NCBI GenBank assembly: GCA_023055355.1
Contig: JALJCS010000004.1
Coordinates: 31,586,744-31,650,743, forward strand
Length of the DNA: 64,000 nt
From: Agelaius tricolor
Lineage: Eukaryota; Chordata; Aves; Passeriformes; Icteridae
Direction of reading: 5' to 3'
Shown here: in pieces, positions 1 through 14,064 of the stretch
Layout of the letters: the number at the start of each line of letters is the position of its first letter
Position numbering within the stretch: position 1 is the stretch's first letter
Program-made: the position numbers and the translations under genes
Notes under the pieces: model-generated
Told to the model about the DNA's origin: nothing
What the model saw: only the letters and a program-made list of their open reading frames with translations
The model's database searches: none

Positions 1-1927
1 TGTAAGCCTTGAATGTTCCTTTCATTCCTCCCGTTAGAGTAATCTTGAGGGCTCTCAAGGTACTCAGGGAAGGCTTACAGGAATGTAAGTGGGCTTTTCT
101 GAAACAAAAAAACATCCTGCTTTTTCACGTTGTTCCAAAGGAGTGTGTCTCCTGCCATGGAAGAAGGAAAGGTCTGCAATTACATGCTACCTAGTGAATT
201 AAAAATGGATACCACTTTCAGTTAAATTATGCAGGATTGTTTCCTCTTACGTCTTTTTATTTGCCAGTTCTTTTTTTCCCTGGCTCATACTTAAAGAAGC
301 AAAAGATGAAGCGTTTTCATCTCACCCCAGAGCAGAGGTCAGTGAGACTCTGAACATCTCTGTGATTGAGGCAACCAGATCTAAAGCCTTTTGCTGGGGT
401 CCCAGAGCCCTTGGCACTGATCTGAGACCCTGCAGTGTGGGACCATGAGAGAGGTGTCTGTGCTCTCCATCCTGCAAAGGATGTAGATGAACAGTGGTGC
501 TTACTCAGCTTGGAGCTGCAGGGAGACAGCAAGTAGGACACAGTACGGGTGGGTATTTGAAACCCTATCCATCTCTGCTGGACCCAGCTTTACTAGATGG
601 CCCAACAGCCTCAACAGCAAATGGAGGACCAGTGCATTTGCCCTAGAATCTTTTCCAAGTGTCATAATTTTCTTTTCAAACCATGCGAGTAGCACAGTTA
701 GTTACAACAGAAAAGGCCGAGGGCATGTTCTCCCTCTCTTGTCCCAGACCAAACCTGTCTCTCCTGGCGCTCTCTCCTGGCAGCAGGAAGATGTGGCCGT
801 CAACTGGCATCGAGAAGAGCTGAGCTCTTAGCCCTGTGGAAGTGCTGTGGTGAAGGCATTAGGTTGCCAAATTATGTAGTATTTTTTTTTGGTTCTATCT
901 GGCAGTACACATGTTTTTAGGGCACCATGGTCACCCTCAAGGAGTTTCGTGGAAAGATTTTGAGCTACTTCCTTTACAATCTGTTTCTGAGTATGCATGT
1001 TATTCAAACAAGATCTTACTGTATTTTCTGCTTTTCTTTTGTTGTTTTCTATTTTATTCCCTGTGAATTGATGGAAGTGATGACCACTAGTATCATCTGT
1101 GCATGGTCTTTTATCTCTTTCTTAGCCTATACGCAAACATGCCACCAAGTTTGAGGTCTCACATGCTTCCTGCTACAACTGTCTGTGTAGGTTCTCATGA
1201 GACAAATGCATCTACACAAGTCATTATCTTGGGCTTGCACTTCTTTTTCCAATGCAATCCATTTGACAATACTCACTTCCAAACCTGTGTCTGTTTAGAG
1301 CTCTTTGTAATTTCTGACACAGGAAGAATGAAAATCTAAATGAGATCTTTTATGGCTAGTGGGAGTCTGTCCTAGATAGCAGACAGGGTGCAGGGTAGCA
1401 GTTATTTGGTTTAAACGGCTCTGGGTATTTTGGTAGATTAACACCTTCTCACATGACCTTGCAGGTTCGCCCTGCAGGGGCCATTTCCTGATTTTATAAA
1501 TCAGACATCAGAATCTCAGAAATGTCTACATCTGCATTCTAGGGAAACCTGCAGAAGTACACTGTCCTTCGCACAGAAGAGAAATTTGTCATCAGTGACT
1601 GACTGTTCAGCAAATTCTTTTGACGTTCAAATAAATCTTTATGCTCAACTTTTTACACATGTGTACTTATGGGCTGGTGTTTGACCAGAACACTGGTCTT
1701 GAGCATGATTTATTGGCTTTTGGAGTAAAGGAATACCAGCCAAAAGAAATTTGAAACTATAGGTTTAGTGGGATTATTTCTTTTCTGTTTTAATGGTGTC
1801 TAGCACATCTACAACTCTACTGCGCACAGTTTCTCATATACCCATTGATGAAAACCTGCTCTTGAACTCTCCACAGGTTTAACTGGAGATCCCTCCTGGA
1901 TCCCAATAGGACGGTCTCTGAAACAGT
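1..1927. other. unique non-coding sequence
   Basis: No gene or recognisable repeat is visible here. The open frames (up to about 114 codons near 487-831) overlap on both strands, have no domain signature and no exon-like splice setting. The block is AT-rich with few CpG dinucleotides, as in bird intergenic or intronic DNA. Confidence 0.6.
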
Positions 1928-1973
1928 CTGAATGTTCCCCATATCTTGTTCTGAATATTCCTCATATCTTGTT
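1928..1973. repeat. 23-bp tandem duplication
   Basis: Two adjacent 23-bp units (1928-1950 and 1951-1973) differ at two positions. Each begins CTGAAT and ends CATATCTTGTT. This is a head-to-tail duplication with no spacer, most simply explained by replication slippage. Confidence 0.85.
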
Positions 1974-2046
1974 TGTCTTCTCTACTGTATCTCCCCTAAG
2001 AATGAGGCCTTTTGTCACAGTATGTGATTTGTTCCAAAGGAGCGTT

Positions 2047-2231
2047 GTCTTTTTTGGGGTTTTTTTGTGGTTTTTTTTGGTTTTGTTTTTGTTTTTTGTT
2101 TGGTTGTTTGTTTTTGGTTTTTTGTTTTGTTTTGTTTTTTGTTTTTGTTTTCTGTTTTTTGGTTTGGTTTGGGGTTTTTTTTGGTTTTTTTTGGGGGGGC
2201 GGGTTTTGTTTTTTGTTTTTTGGTTTTTTTT
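2047..2231. repeat. G/T-only low-complexity tract
   Basis: For about 185 bases the plus strand is almost only T and G, with T runs separated by one to eight Gs and only a couple of C interruptions. It includes TTTTGTTTTG-like units and one run of seven Gs. Long Phe/Gly/Val-rich frames on the plus strand and Lys/Pro-rich frames on the minus strand across it result from composition and are not proteins. It may be a degenerated (TTTTG)n microsatellite or an old poly(A) tail on the minus strand. Confidence 0.85.
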
Positions 2232-3750
2232 ACTGCATGCATGCCCTCAGAGTATGTTACAGAAGGGCAAAGGAAACCTTTGTAAATGGTAAATGGAGTC
2301 CTTGGTCTGGGCACCAGCTGCTGTCATGATGGAGTAATAGAAAGATGGAGTGAAACAAGCTGATTTGCTGATGGAAGGAGGGATTAGGGTTGAGACTGGA
2401 GCATGTGTGGAGAGAACAACATGTAACTTTGAAAGATGAGAACTGAAAGGGGATTGTGCTCAGCTGAGTGTCTATAGGGTTAGCTTGGGAGTAGAAATCT
2501 GGATGGGAGGGAAGAGAATAAGTGAGGAGAAGCAAGAAAATTCATAGAAAAGGGAATTCTAATATTTGGAGTAGATGGTTTGGGAAGAGTGAATTAATTT
2601 TGGCATGATGAAGAATAGAGGAATGCACTAATATATTTGCACTGTCAGATGACAGGAGATCTTCAAGTCTAGGAACACCAGCCAAAATCTATTACTGTTA
2701 AGTTATGTGAAATTACTCTTTAACCAAGAAGTGTTCTGTTAGTTCCTCGCTACATCCTGCTGCTGTGATGAGGAAATATGATTTTTGCATGCAATTGTCC
2801 AGTTGAGTATTCTTCCTTTTGTAGCAACACATTTTTTAGTGATCCCAAAATAGTTTGTTGGAGGGAGATAGACTTTTTAGGAAAATCTCACGGGAATGTG
2901 TAAGAGTGAAGGCAAATTGTTAAAGTGACTTTCAGACTATCATCTAGGAAGCACTGTTCAGTGTTTCCCATAGTCCCCTCTGCAGAGAGAGACTCCACAG
3001 GGCCAGTACTCTTCTCAAGTCACTTTGAAGATGTAAATGGTTTGTGAACATTGTGCTTGATCTGCGCACACAGGTAAAATTTAGCCTTAAGGTGTAACTT
3101 GCGTTGGAGTGAAGCACGAATTTTAAAGCTGGGTTTTGGCACAAGGGTGTGTTCTGTCTCATGATCTAGTTCGTCAGGGTTGCTAAGAAGCTGGAGCTGC
3201 CTGTGAGTACTTGTGCAGAGTTTATCCTTTTGGCCAGGTCTTTGCTTACTTAATGAGATCATTCCTGTAGCAAGACAAGGATGCCTCTCTTCTCAGGAAG
3301 TTAATACAGCCTCCAAATTTAGAATGATGAAGGTTAAGTATCAAGTAAATGGATGTCACTTATGTTCCTGCAAATTAATAGAAAGGGTATGCTTATTAAG
3401 TCATCTTCAGGAAGGCAAAATATAATGAGAAGGCTTAGTTTCTTTTTTTCACTTACTCTAACATTGCCATAAAGTGGATTTTAAAATCAGTACAAAACAT
3501 ATTGGATAATAAGATGGCGTTAGATATTTCTATCTGATGCCCATTACTATCCCTGCCCAAAGATGCTCTAAAGCATTCCAGAGGAGATTCCTCCAAAAAA
3601 GAAAACTGGATCTGATAGACCAGTTCTTGGCTATAAATATATTAGGATTCGTCCCTTTCAATAATATTCCTTTAGAAAAATCTGGCCATGACTTTTAACA
3701 GTGTCAAAAGCATTAGTGAGAGAAAAACAGGACCTTCACAATTGCCCAGG
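2232..3750. other. unique non-coding sequence
   Basis: No gene or repeat was recognised. Small overlapping frames on both strands (for example near 2257-2535 and 2944-3262) have no family signature. Confidence 0.55.
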
Positions 3751-3892
3751 GTGAAGCTGAAGAAGGAACAATTCTTGAGTATTGTGCTTATGCTGTGTAG
3801 TGTTGCTTTTCTCTTTATTATTGAAACTGAATCTAAAGAAGGAACAATTTATGAGTATTGTGCTTATGCTGTGTGGTGTTGCTTTCCTCTTT
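3751..3892. repeat. about 76-bp tandem duplication
   Basis: The segment starting near 3751 (GAAGCTGAAGAAGGAACAAT) recurs from about 3821, with the shared AGAAGGAACA core at 3761 and 3837, giving a period of 76 bp. The copies match through the TGAGTATTGTGCTTATGCTG stretch and the following GTGTTGCTTT, with scattered substitutions and one short indel. It is an ageing direct duplication, older than the 137-bp one at 37.5 kb. Open frames cross it in both directions but none is recognisable. Confidence 0.85.
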
Positions 3893-6029
3893 ACACCGGA
3901 GGGCAGGTGTAAGTACAGCCCCTCATGAAAACACAGTGAAATTATTTTATTCAAGTGCTTAGGTAGGGGAAGTTGAGACAGCCTAGCACTGAACAGCATA
4001 GGATGTGAATTTTATCATTTGAAACCATGCTGGGAGATATTTCGTTATTGAAATTATGCTACCTATGAGCAGCTTGGCAGAGACTGGCATTAATTCAGTT
4101 GTTTATCTTCCAATTTCTTTGTGTTCTGAACTGTAAAAATAGTGTTATAGGAGATGGATGCATTTCTGGCACAATTTGGAAGTAGAACGAGAGCTATTAA
4201 AAGTGCAGTGTACCCCTTGTGTTAATATTTATCAAGAAAGATCAATTAAGTAAAATACTCTATTGATTCTTGTAAGGAAAGGTTGAGCTTAATTCAATCA
4301 AATGGGACAAGAACAGAAAAATCCATCACTGGCAACTTCCATTGTGCAAGCACGTTGTCAGATTCTGCAGATGATTGCTATAAAATGGGCTGAGATGGGT
4401 TCTTGCTGCTATCAGGTATCCAAAGACATTGGCAGAGTAGACAGTTTTGAAAAAGATCACTCAAAACCAACTGGTATTCAGTTTTCAATAGGCTTGTCAA
4501 GTGTTTAGCAAATGTGTGGAAGGATCTGCTGTGTTCAGCTGCACTGCCTGATCACTTCACCATAGAAACACCCAGATATACTAGACCAACAATTCCGTAC
4601 TGGTGTAGCTGGAAAAAATAAAACACACATGGATCTAATTCCAGAGTCTTTGCAGGATTCTTGAATTGTACCAAGCAGTGTAAGGACACTTTAGCTTTCA
4701 TGGAGAATTGACTCTAGAATACCTGAGAAAACACAAGGTATTAAATAATAACACAAGGTTATTTCTTAAAAACAATCATATGAAGTATTGCTTTTACACA
4801 TCTTAAATAAATGGACCAATGACGGCACTATACAATGGTTTAAGTTGATCAAAAAAATGGGTTTTGCGAGCTAAGATGAGAAAATCTTTACTAGCCCAGG
4901 CAGTTTTCTGTAAAATAATGTGAATTTTATAATGAAATATAGACAAAGTGAAACAAATCTCTATGGCAAAACATTATGGAAGCTACTCTGAATATAGGAT
5001 GGCATGAATTTTCTTCCTAAACTCTGATTTTGTGCATTCTTTTATGCAAATATTGCCAACACATCAACATTATGATAACAATTACATAAATAGAAAGGAA
5101 TTGGGGTGTTTCTGTATAGAAGGTTATATGTGGGTTAGCAAATATTCAATTTCCCATTCAAGTTCCCAGTTATCCTCTGAAGCTTAAGCACCATGATTCT
5201 TAAACATTTTTCAGTGGTATGGTGACATTTTGACAGCATAACTCAATATAATTTTATGAAACTGAGTTTACCAGTTGAGAGCTTCCTTGGGATACTTATC
5301 CCGGAATAACCGCCTGAGTCAACCTTACAGACCGGGAGCTCAAAATGGCTTTTGTAACCCTTTAAACTAATGTCTTGGAATGGCTCACATTTACTGTATC
5401 CACATGAATCTTATGGATAAAACATGGTTAAAATGTTGCCACTTCATATATCTAAACCATTAAATTAGAGCTGAATGTTGCAGGGGGATGGGCTCAAGTG
5501 AAGAAAAATGCTCTAATGCAGTAAAAATTCAGAAATTCAGAACAGTATTGGAAGTTTTAATACCTTAGGCATCCTGCAAAAAAAAACCCAGATTTTTTAC
5601 CTTTTTCTGTTTTTGTTTCCTATTCTTCTCTCTGCTTCTCTCTGCTTCCTCTGTTCCCTCTGCACCTGAACTGTGGATGAAGGCCAGTGAAGTACGGATG
5701 ATCATACATCTTGGTGAGCTCTGATGTGTATTTAATGGGAGTTAGTGAGTAATGGGATTGAACCTGGTATAGCCCCACCATCCAGTGGTTCATCTCCAGC
5801 CTTTGTTGAGAGCAGTAGAATGTCATTCCTAATGACAGATTTTCAGTAGCCAGAGAGAAATGATCAAGTACTGTTAGCCTATTCCTTGTGACTAAATGGC
5901 TTGTGAGTAAGATGACCACCATGGAGGTTAACCATGGGCAGAATTCAAGGCCTGAGTGCAGAGAACACCAATGCTGCCTTGATGCTTTGAGAGCTGCTCA
6001 TTGAGATCAAGAATGAAGTGTGCAGTGAG

Positions 6030-6075
6030 GAGAATATAGAAGACCTTCTATATAGAGAATATAGAAGAATATAGT
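6030..6075. repeat. short AGAATATAGAAG repeats with small palindrome
   Basis: GAATATAGAAGA-type words occur three times within about 45 bp. Between the first two, TATAGAAG-AC-CTTCTATA forms an 8-bp inverted repeat with a 2-bp loop. This is local simple-sequence structure only. Confidence 0.6.
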
Positions 6076-8030
6076 CAAACACTTAACACTATATTCAGTT
6101 AAAGGGGGAAAGGACGAAAAAACCCTGTCCTGCTTCAAATATGCCAGCTTGCACATACAGTGAGAAATAGCACAAGAAAGCAAGGAACTGCATTAAATGA
6201 TGTTTGCTGCTTCTGTACTTAAGAAAAAAATACTAGGATAGCAAGCCTACTTGCACAGGAACTGTAATCACATCAACATATAAAAACATTTGTGGTAGAA
6301 ATAGTCCCTTGAAACAGATCTATTGTATCTCTGTGGTTTGTTCATCACCAGTGTGAAAGTGTCCCTACCTCCCTGCAAGGACTCATTATGTCTGTGACAC
6401 TGAGACATATCTGCTAAAATTGGTGCCACCTTGCGCTCAGCACCCTATCACACACAACGAAGACAATCTGTATTCCCAGGCATTTACAGTGAACAGAGAT
6501 AGATGATAAACAGGTAATTATCTTTATTTACACAGCAGGCAACCAAGGCACCAGTTTCAGCCAAGCTTAAAAATTTAGGAGAGTGCCAAAACCAGGCTTT
6601 CAAAATCCTTTAGCAAGTAAAAAGTCTTTTTCTTTCCTCCCAGCCACTTTAATGTTGGTAGCTGTTCTGAGACAAATTTATTGATATATAGATATTGACA
6701 TATTTATTGTGATAGAAATGCTAGGACTGAAGTGAGTGGGTATATGTGGTTCTGGGAGCAGCAGGAGGAAGGAACAGCTGGAGAAGGTCCATATTAATGC
6801 CATATCTTGTCCCATGGTGCCTCTATTACCATGTCACTGTGACCCCATCATCTGTACATACATTGTATGTACAGTTTTTTAGGAAACACGGTGTGGCAGC
6901 CTAGAAGAAGGAAGACCCAAACTACTTAAAGAGCATAGCAAGCAGCAGAAAAGCAGGGTACAAACCATAAGAGAATCAGATAAACATGAAGTATGGTAAG
7001 CAAATCCTAAATATCCACAGAACCAGAATTTTTGGAGACATGGACTGTCAGCTTGCAATGAGTACAGAAAATCAGACCAAAGACTAATATTGCTTCCAAA
7101 CTCAGAGGAATCCAGGGCACAGGAGGAAAACTCAATAGTGAACATCCCTCATATTTCATGTCCTCTTAAGAAGTTTTCGGCAGACACTGAGCTACAACAT
7201 ACAAGCACTTCAGGGCTTGACTGCTGGGCAGACCACCCTGATATGAATGTCTTGCTGAATGTAAGCAAGTGGACACAAGAGAGTAAAGTCACTTCTGTTT
7301 AAGTTTTGTTTCATGCTTATCCTCTTTATGATCTCTTGTTAGGATTTGCTACTTGGTTGTTGCAGTATTGTAGCACCATTTGTTGCATGCAAGACCTTAA
7401 TTTTGACTGTTCAGTATGTGCATGCATGTGTTATTTTACAAAAAGTCTGCTTTTGTCAGAAGTCAAAGTAAAAACTGGTCTTTCTGGCCAGGGACCAGTA
7501 GATGACTGCAAGACTTGGCTCTGTATGTTTTCCAGCAACTCTAGAAAGCCACACCATTTTCTAAGTGTGAAGTATTTGAAATTCTGTTATGCCTGGAACT
7601 ATTAGAGACAAATCTGGGGAGAGATCTTTGATACAAAAGCATCTTGTCCAGTCTGAGTTGTTTTCTTCCAAAGGAATTGACTATTCATTTGACAAGGTTT
7701 CAGTACCAAAAGGCTAAAATGTATTTCTCTCTTCATGTCTTTGAATGGTACTTTAAAGAAAAAATAATTCATCAGGATATTTTGCACCCTGACTTCTAGG
7801 CAGCTGCTTGTTAAGGATGGTTGATTTTAAATTTGTCTGGGAAAATACTGTGTTCTTAAAACTGGTCATATCTTCATTGGCAGAATTGGACTTGTATGGG
7901 TTGGTAGTGCTGTGTTTGCTTTGTCCTACAGACAAATTAATGCCACATTATTTGCAGGGGAAAGAATAATGTTTCCCTGCATCTGGGCCAAAAGCAATCT
8001 TTGCTGTAATAACCTTTCCCAAGATAAATC

Positions 8031-8056
8031 CAATAACAACAACAACAGCAACAATG
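8031..8056. repeat. (AAC)n microsatellite
   Basis: A short run of AAC/AAT triplets (CAATAACAACAACAACAGCA) lies inside unique sequence. It is short and imperfect. Confidence 0.75.
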
Positions 8057-11000
8057 TAGAGAACATTTCATCTAGAGATATTACTCCAGTAGTATTTTTG
8101 GGAGTCTGCTGTGGTAGGTAAACTGTAATACAAAAATAGTCATTCCAAGAAACAGCAACTTATCTGTAAAAAGACTTCTAGATAAATGTCTTTTATTCTC
8201 ATCTATACTACCCACTCCTCACGCATTTATATTGCATCTTTTTATGTTCAGCCTGGTTGTTTCAGCTTTGACAAAGGCCCTTGGATGGGCAAGGAGACAT
8301 GATCATGCTGAGCTGACCTCAAGTAAGTTCACTGACCCATGTCATTTATGCGGTAAAGCAGACAGTCTGTGGAAAAACAGGTACCCACGTGCTTTTCCCA
8401 CATTCAGAATACTGTTGCGGATGTGAAAGGATGTAGGTTCAGCTCCAGCTTTAAAAGGCTGTGGCTGATTTTGGTTCTCTTCAACAATTTATATGTTTTC
8501 TTTTTGGAAGTGAGAGTGAGGTCTCCAAATCAAGTCTCAGGTATTTCCTCTGCCTCAGCTGAAATGTTGTACAGTGCACAAGGCTTTTCTGCTCAGCCTG
8601 GCCATTTGAAAGCCTTTGAGCAGATAAAGACTCAGCACGTCCTTACACTCCATACTGTGCACTTCTGTCAAGGTCCAACTTGTCTAACCTTGTTGTGAAA
8701 AACTGTGGTGCTTATACAGCTCTGGCCTGGAAATACCTATGCCGGGGGAAAAGCAGATGCCCTCTCTTGCCTGTCTTTATAATCATCAGGTTAATGCTGT
8801 GCTCAGGATAATTTCTAGCATTGCGAACACACTGCTTTGCAGGCTTTTTAAAAGATTATAGAATTATTGTTCTGGGTTTTTTGTTGTTGTATGTTTGTTT
8901 GTTTTTGTAGAAGATAGTTTTTAATACTTTCTTCTGGTGCCCAGAATAAAAGTCCTGTAGTCTAAATAGTGTTTATTTTTACATATATCAACCACTGTCC
9001 TTCAGAGACAGATAGCATTGTCAACATATTCCCCTTGTTCCCACGAAAAAATCCCACTAAAATTCACTACCCTTCATTGCTATGGGTATTCTCCCCTCTT
9101 CTCATTTTAGCTTGTTATATTAAATCAGTATTGCCACAGTTTTTCAGATCTGTCTGTAAGATTATACATGTCCACAATAAGAGAGAATCTTGCATGCTTT
9201 GATGCAAAGCACACAAAAGTTTGGGTAAGGGTTCTTTTTTCCAATAAAAGGAAGATACTATGCTGCATACAAATGCCTTGCTTGTCTTGTGGCACTTCTG
9301 TTGCTTTTAAAATAGCATTGTGGGTTCTGAACACTAAACTTCCCTGCTCTTGGCAAACCCCAGGATTCCTCTTAGGGATTTGTCCTCTGGCCAGCTCTCC
9401 ATGACAAGAGTTAAAAGATAGTTCACAGTCATTAGTCTGACAGCCAAAAGAACAAATAACAAGCAAAAGTGCGCAGAGACTATATGGATTCTTTTTTTTT
9501 TTTGGAAGGGAGTCCACACAGATGTAGTGAAAGGAGGTAGGCTTAAAATCTTCCTGTCACAACCCTGCTGCAGTGACAAGATATTATAAGATCCTGCATT
9601 CTCCATGACACATGTTTTGTCAGATGTATAGCAACACATACAATAACTTACAGGCCTGAAAGGAGAAAGGGAAAACTGAAAGGTGGCATAACCAAAAAAC
9701 TCTACAAAAATTGCTCATCCTTTATGGACCTATAGTCAGCCCTAGAAACATTTATGTTACTCTTAAATCAATGGAAATGTCCAGTGATATTTTGTATATC
9801 CACATATATCTGGATTCTCAGCAGGAATAGAGTAGGTATTTACTTTAACATGATACCTACACACAATTCTTAAATGTAACCAAGCAATTTCAAATGCTTA
9901 GAGCAAGACTAGAAATAAACAATGAGACTTGTAATGTACTTTATCTGGAAAAGCTACTTGCTCTAACCACCATTCAAGTGTAGTCTACGCAACAGCTCCA
10001 ACAGCAACTGTTTTGTAAATGTCAATTACAGGGAACTATAATGGTCCAGATCAATGTGGTTTCCTGAACGTGTTGAAAGTCGTGGGAAGTATAAATGTTA
10101 TCTGCCAGCATAGTACACCTTAGTGATTTTACAAACATCTGAGGTAAATTGATTTAATCTTGTGTTACATGCAATCCTAACCATTAGATATGTCAGCAAC
10201 CGGTAAAATTCAGCATCTTATCCCTTTCTCCTCAAACACTTAACCTGCCATTCTACTGCACTGAAAGAATTGCGTCACAACTCAGGTCTCCATGGTCTAA
10301 ACTCATCTGTGCTGTTTGATAGCTCAGGCATTAAACGTGCAGATGATTGCTAGTTTCACTGCTCTTTTTACATCCAGGGCAGAGATGACTCTCAGGGTGG
10401 TGAGCTGAAGAGCAGGCATACTACAAAGTCTTGAACTAACAAAGTATGGGACATGGCAAGCATCTGGCTTTGATTTAATAATGGATTTTGAAATGTGTCG
10501 TTCTTGTGCTTTGATTGGCAACTGGGAATCAGAGTAAGTTAGCTCTGATAAACTTTGATAACAACTGATTTTTTTAATAGCAGTGATTCAGGAAAAGTTA
10601 TACCTTTGTCTGCCCTGTTGCAAGCAACTGCTATCTTAGATGATTGCTTTATATCCCCATAAAATTTTCTACATAGAGGGAAGCAGGAGGATGAACATTT
10701 TAGCCCTTCTTTGCACATTATTCCCATCTGTAGAATGACCTTCACTACAAGAACACTTGGCAGATAAGCAATGTCATGTTCACTTGCTGCCCAAATAGTA
10801 GCTGTGGAGGTGGTTACTGGCTAGAAGGCTCTAAGCATTCAAATAAAAGCAATTAACAAAATCAGTATTTCAAGACAGGTGGGCAAATTGCTTTTCGAAT
10901 TTTCTGGGGCTCTTTGGATTGTCTTTGAAGCACATAGCCTGTAAATGCAGAGATTATGTTTCAGTGAAGGCTTCCCTACTACACACCCTAACCCGAAGGA

Positions 11001-14000
11001 AGGCACTTTCCTAGTTGCTCTTCCTTTCATACAAAGAAGAAATCTTGTGGCTATGTACTGGGCTAGGCCATCCTGATGTGCAGTCAGCTTTGATACTATC
11101 TGATTTTGAATTTTGACAAACTGCCATGACTCTCCCTTGCACACAGAAAGCAGGACCTTCTTGTTACTCCATCTCTTTTTGGGTTAGGCTGCTTGATAGG
11201 GAATTTTCTGTAGCAACAGGAACAGTGGGCTGGCTGCTGTGTACAGCTTCTAGCCCTGCTGTTGTCTTCTTACAGAATAAAAGCTGGCATTACACATTGA
11301 ATCTAAACCTTGTAATCTTTCTGCTTTTGAAGAGGAATGTGGGCAGTGGAGCCCTTGTCTTGTGCTCCTAAAACATCTCAAGGACGTGATAATGTTTTTT
11401 ATAAATATAGTAAGGGCCAATCATGAAGCTGATGTTAATATTCATGCCACATGCTTCATTTTGAAACCTTATGTTTTTCACTTAGAGTATTGTGTGCTGT
11501 TTTAAAGTGCCAAATCCTGGGACAAAGCTGACTTTTGTTGAGTTAAAACCTAACTGATTTCTTAATACTTTGGAAAGGTTTAATAAAGTCAGATTGAAAA
11601 GAAAGTACATGACACAGACCCTGAGCACTGCTGAGAAGCTGAGCACAGAACTTAATCAGTACTCTGCTGCTTTTTGCTTCAGGTTTGCATAAATAATTCT
11701 CTTAGTATACTAAGCCCAGAAGGATGCACTCTGCACATGCAATGCAAAGCAGAGCTAATATTTGGATCCATATCTGCTTTGAAGAGAACTGTTTGAAGGG
11801 AAAGAGGTAATCAGACCTGAGACAGTGAAAAAGATGGATATAGTAGGATTCAAGTTTGTAAGAAACTTTGAACTTCAACTGTGTTTGAAATGTTAATAAC
11901 AGTCCTGATCTTACCTTAAACTTTGTGACCCTACCTTATCACAACTTCTTTACCAGGACTTGTACCATTCCACATAGACTGTGAATTCTCATATTAAAAG
12001 ACTAATACTTTATAAAATACAAAATTTAAACCATCAACATAAATAAATTTACACTTTTTAATCATCTGAGCTTCATTTTGCTGTAGCATACATAAATGGC
12101 CTGGCTTTAGGGCAAGCTACAGCAAGTAGTGATTGGATCTAAGGTTGTGTCATGACACCTGGAAACAGAGCAAGAGAAGCAACAGAGTTTTTTGGTGTTA
12201 AGTCTCTGACCTAGTTAAGATGTTTTTTTCTTTAACATCTCAGTCTCTGATGAAGACTGTCTTAGATTAGCTATAGTTCAGCTAACCTGAAATAAGAGGG
12301 TGATAATGAGGCAGAAGAAATTCTGGTCAGCAGAATGTTTCTGCTTTCTGTGCATCTGCCTTCAGTCTCCTGCACAATATTACTGCATAGCTCAAACCTT
12401 GAGGATTTCTTCTTTAGATATTAAATGTCCAATTATTAGGACCATATCAGGTTCCATTCTATGACCCTTACTCAGTTTTTGTTCTTAAGGTGGCTATGTA
12501 ATTTTTAAATATGTAATCTAGTTATCAGTTATCAGGCTATCTTGTTCATAAACTGGATGCTTTCCTATTTTCTCATGTCATGGAGTTCAGCAGCCATAGA
12601 CTTACTGCATTTGATAGTAGAATAACTTTTCATAGTAGAATGATGTCTCCTGCAAGATTGCTGTCTTGTGAAGTTCTGTATTTTGTCCTTCTGGAGAACC
12701 ACTCACCCAAGAACAAACTAAGTTTGCTCTTTTTTTGACAATGGACGAGGTCAGTGCCTGATGGGTATGCTAACACAGACATTAAATAATAGAAATTGCA
12801 GATTAGACACTAAAAGCAGCCTGGGGATGTTGTTTAGCATTTTAATGCAATGTGGTTTCCTAGCAATCAAGCTACATTTACCAACAGTCTTCAGATATTG
12901 AGCATGCTCTTTCTAATGAAAGGTGTTACAAGCTAAGAAGTTCAAACACTCTTTTTTCAGGTTATGTATGAAGAATAACAGATTTGTTTTGAGATCAAAT
13001 GAGCTTGTACCAGGAACTGGTGAACAAGCTCAAGAACAAGCTAAGCAACAAGTTGAAACTTTGAGGTACCCAGGAATGTCTGATTTTAAAACTTATACAT
13101 AACTTTTACCTGACACTGTTAGTACTCTGAAAGTGAGCATGATTGAATTAGTGAGTTGAATTCTGGCAGAGGTACATGCCATATTTTAAAATAGTTTTAT
13201 GTTTGGAAACTACATAAGCCACTGAATTGTTTTGAACTTTTGGTTTATGAAAAGATATGCAGCGCAGTCCTGGTGTGAGGAAAAGGAGCTGATCAGCACC
13301 CACCAGTTACTCCCTTTGGTCAGGGAGGTTTCCTGTGTAGTATCTTAACCTACTCACAATAAAAGTGGAAGTCCTGCTCTCAGCTGAAATGGAAGCAGAG
13401 AACAACTCTTTATAGCAGCATGACTTCAGAAGATTTTTCTTTTTGCTCTGTGAAATATGGAACTGGAAGTGCTCTTGGTAGTGGTGGTGGGTAGAGTCTA
13501 ACTGAAAGTTATTATTAACATATGGTGATGAATGGTTGTTCCCCTTCTTTCAGTTAAACTCCTTGAAACCCATGAATGAAGGATGGGATTTGGTGTTAAA
13601 TTTTCCTATGCTAAAAGCCTACAATCAAATGCTCATTTTACAGTAAGCTGAGGTCCTTTGGTTTCTCCACAAAGCACAGAAGAATTTCTGCCCATACATC
13701 AACTCTGACATTCAGAATAGTGATTTTATATTATCCTCTATTCAAAAGTTACCAGTCTGCCCAAGATGATGTGAAGAACCTGCTAGCACTCCTGCTGAAT
13801 CTGGCTTGGAGGACCAATGCTTGATTTTACAACAATACAGTTTATTTTAATAAGATATCTTCCTAAAAGACAAGAACATATTTCCCAGAACACTGTTGAT
13901 TTAAAATATTTGTTTTACATAGTTTCTTTCTGTTTGCTTGGAGCTCCTACTAAATTTAGGTTTTCTGGATGATTTGAGGCAGGGTGAGGGACTATCACTT

Positions 14001-14064
14001 TTTCTTTAAGTCATATAGTAGTTGCTAATATAAACTGTCCATCTGACTCACTCTGGAATTGCAG

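Larger units (their letters stand above)
3893..14064. other. long gene-poor block
   Basis: About 10 kb with no supported gene and no CR1 or LTR that I can recognise. It holds only minor simple sequence: a CT-rich patch at 5627-5655, repeated GAATATAGAAGA motifs at 6030-6075, an (AAC)n run at 8031-8056, a T/G-rich patch at 8872-8907 and a T run near 9491-9503. The longest frames are about 130 codons, overlap antisense frames and show no motif. Old, diverged repeats could be hidden here. Confidence 0.55.

Noticed and set aside
2015..2314. Lys/Pro-rich minus-strand frame and Phe/Gly-rich plus-strand frames of about 100 codons
   Set aside because: They are direct translations of a G/T-only low-complexity tract.
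5620..5922. 100-codon minus-strand frame
   Set aside because: Protein-like at first sight, but without motif, start context or any adjacent exon signal. Chance is sufficient.
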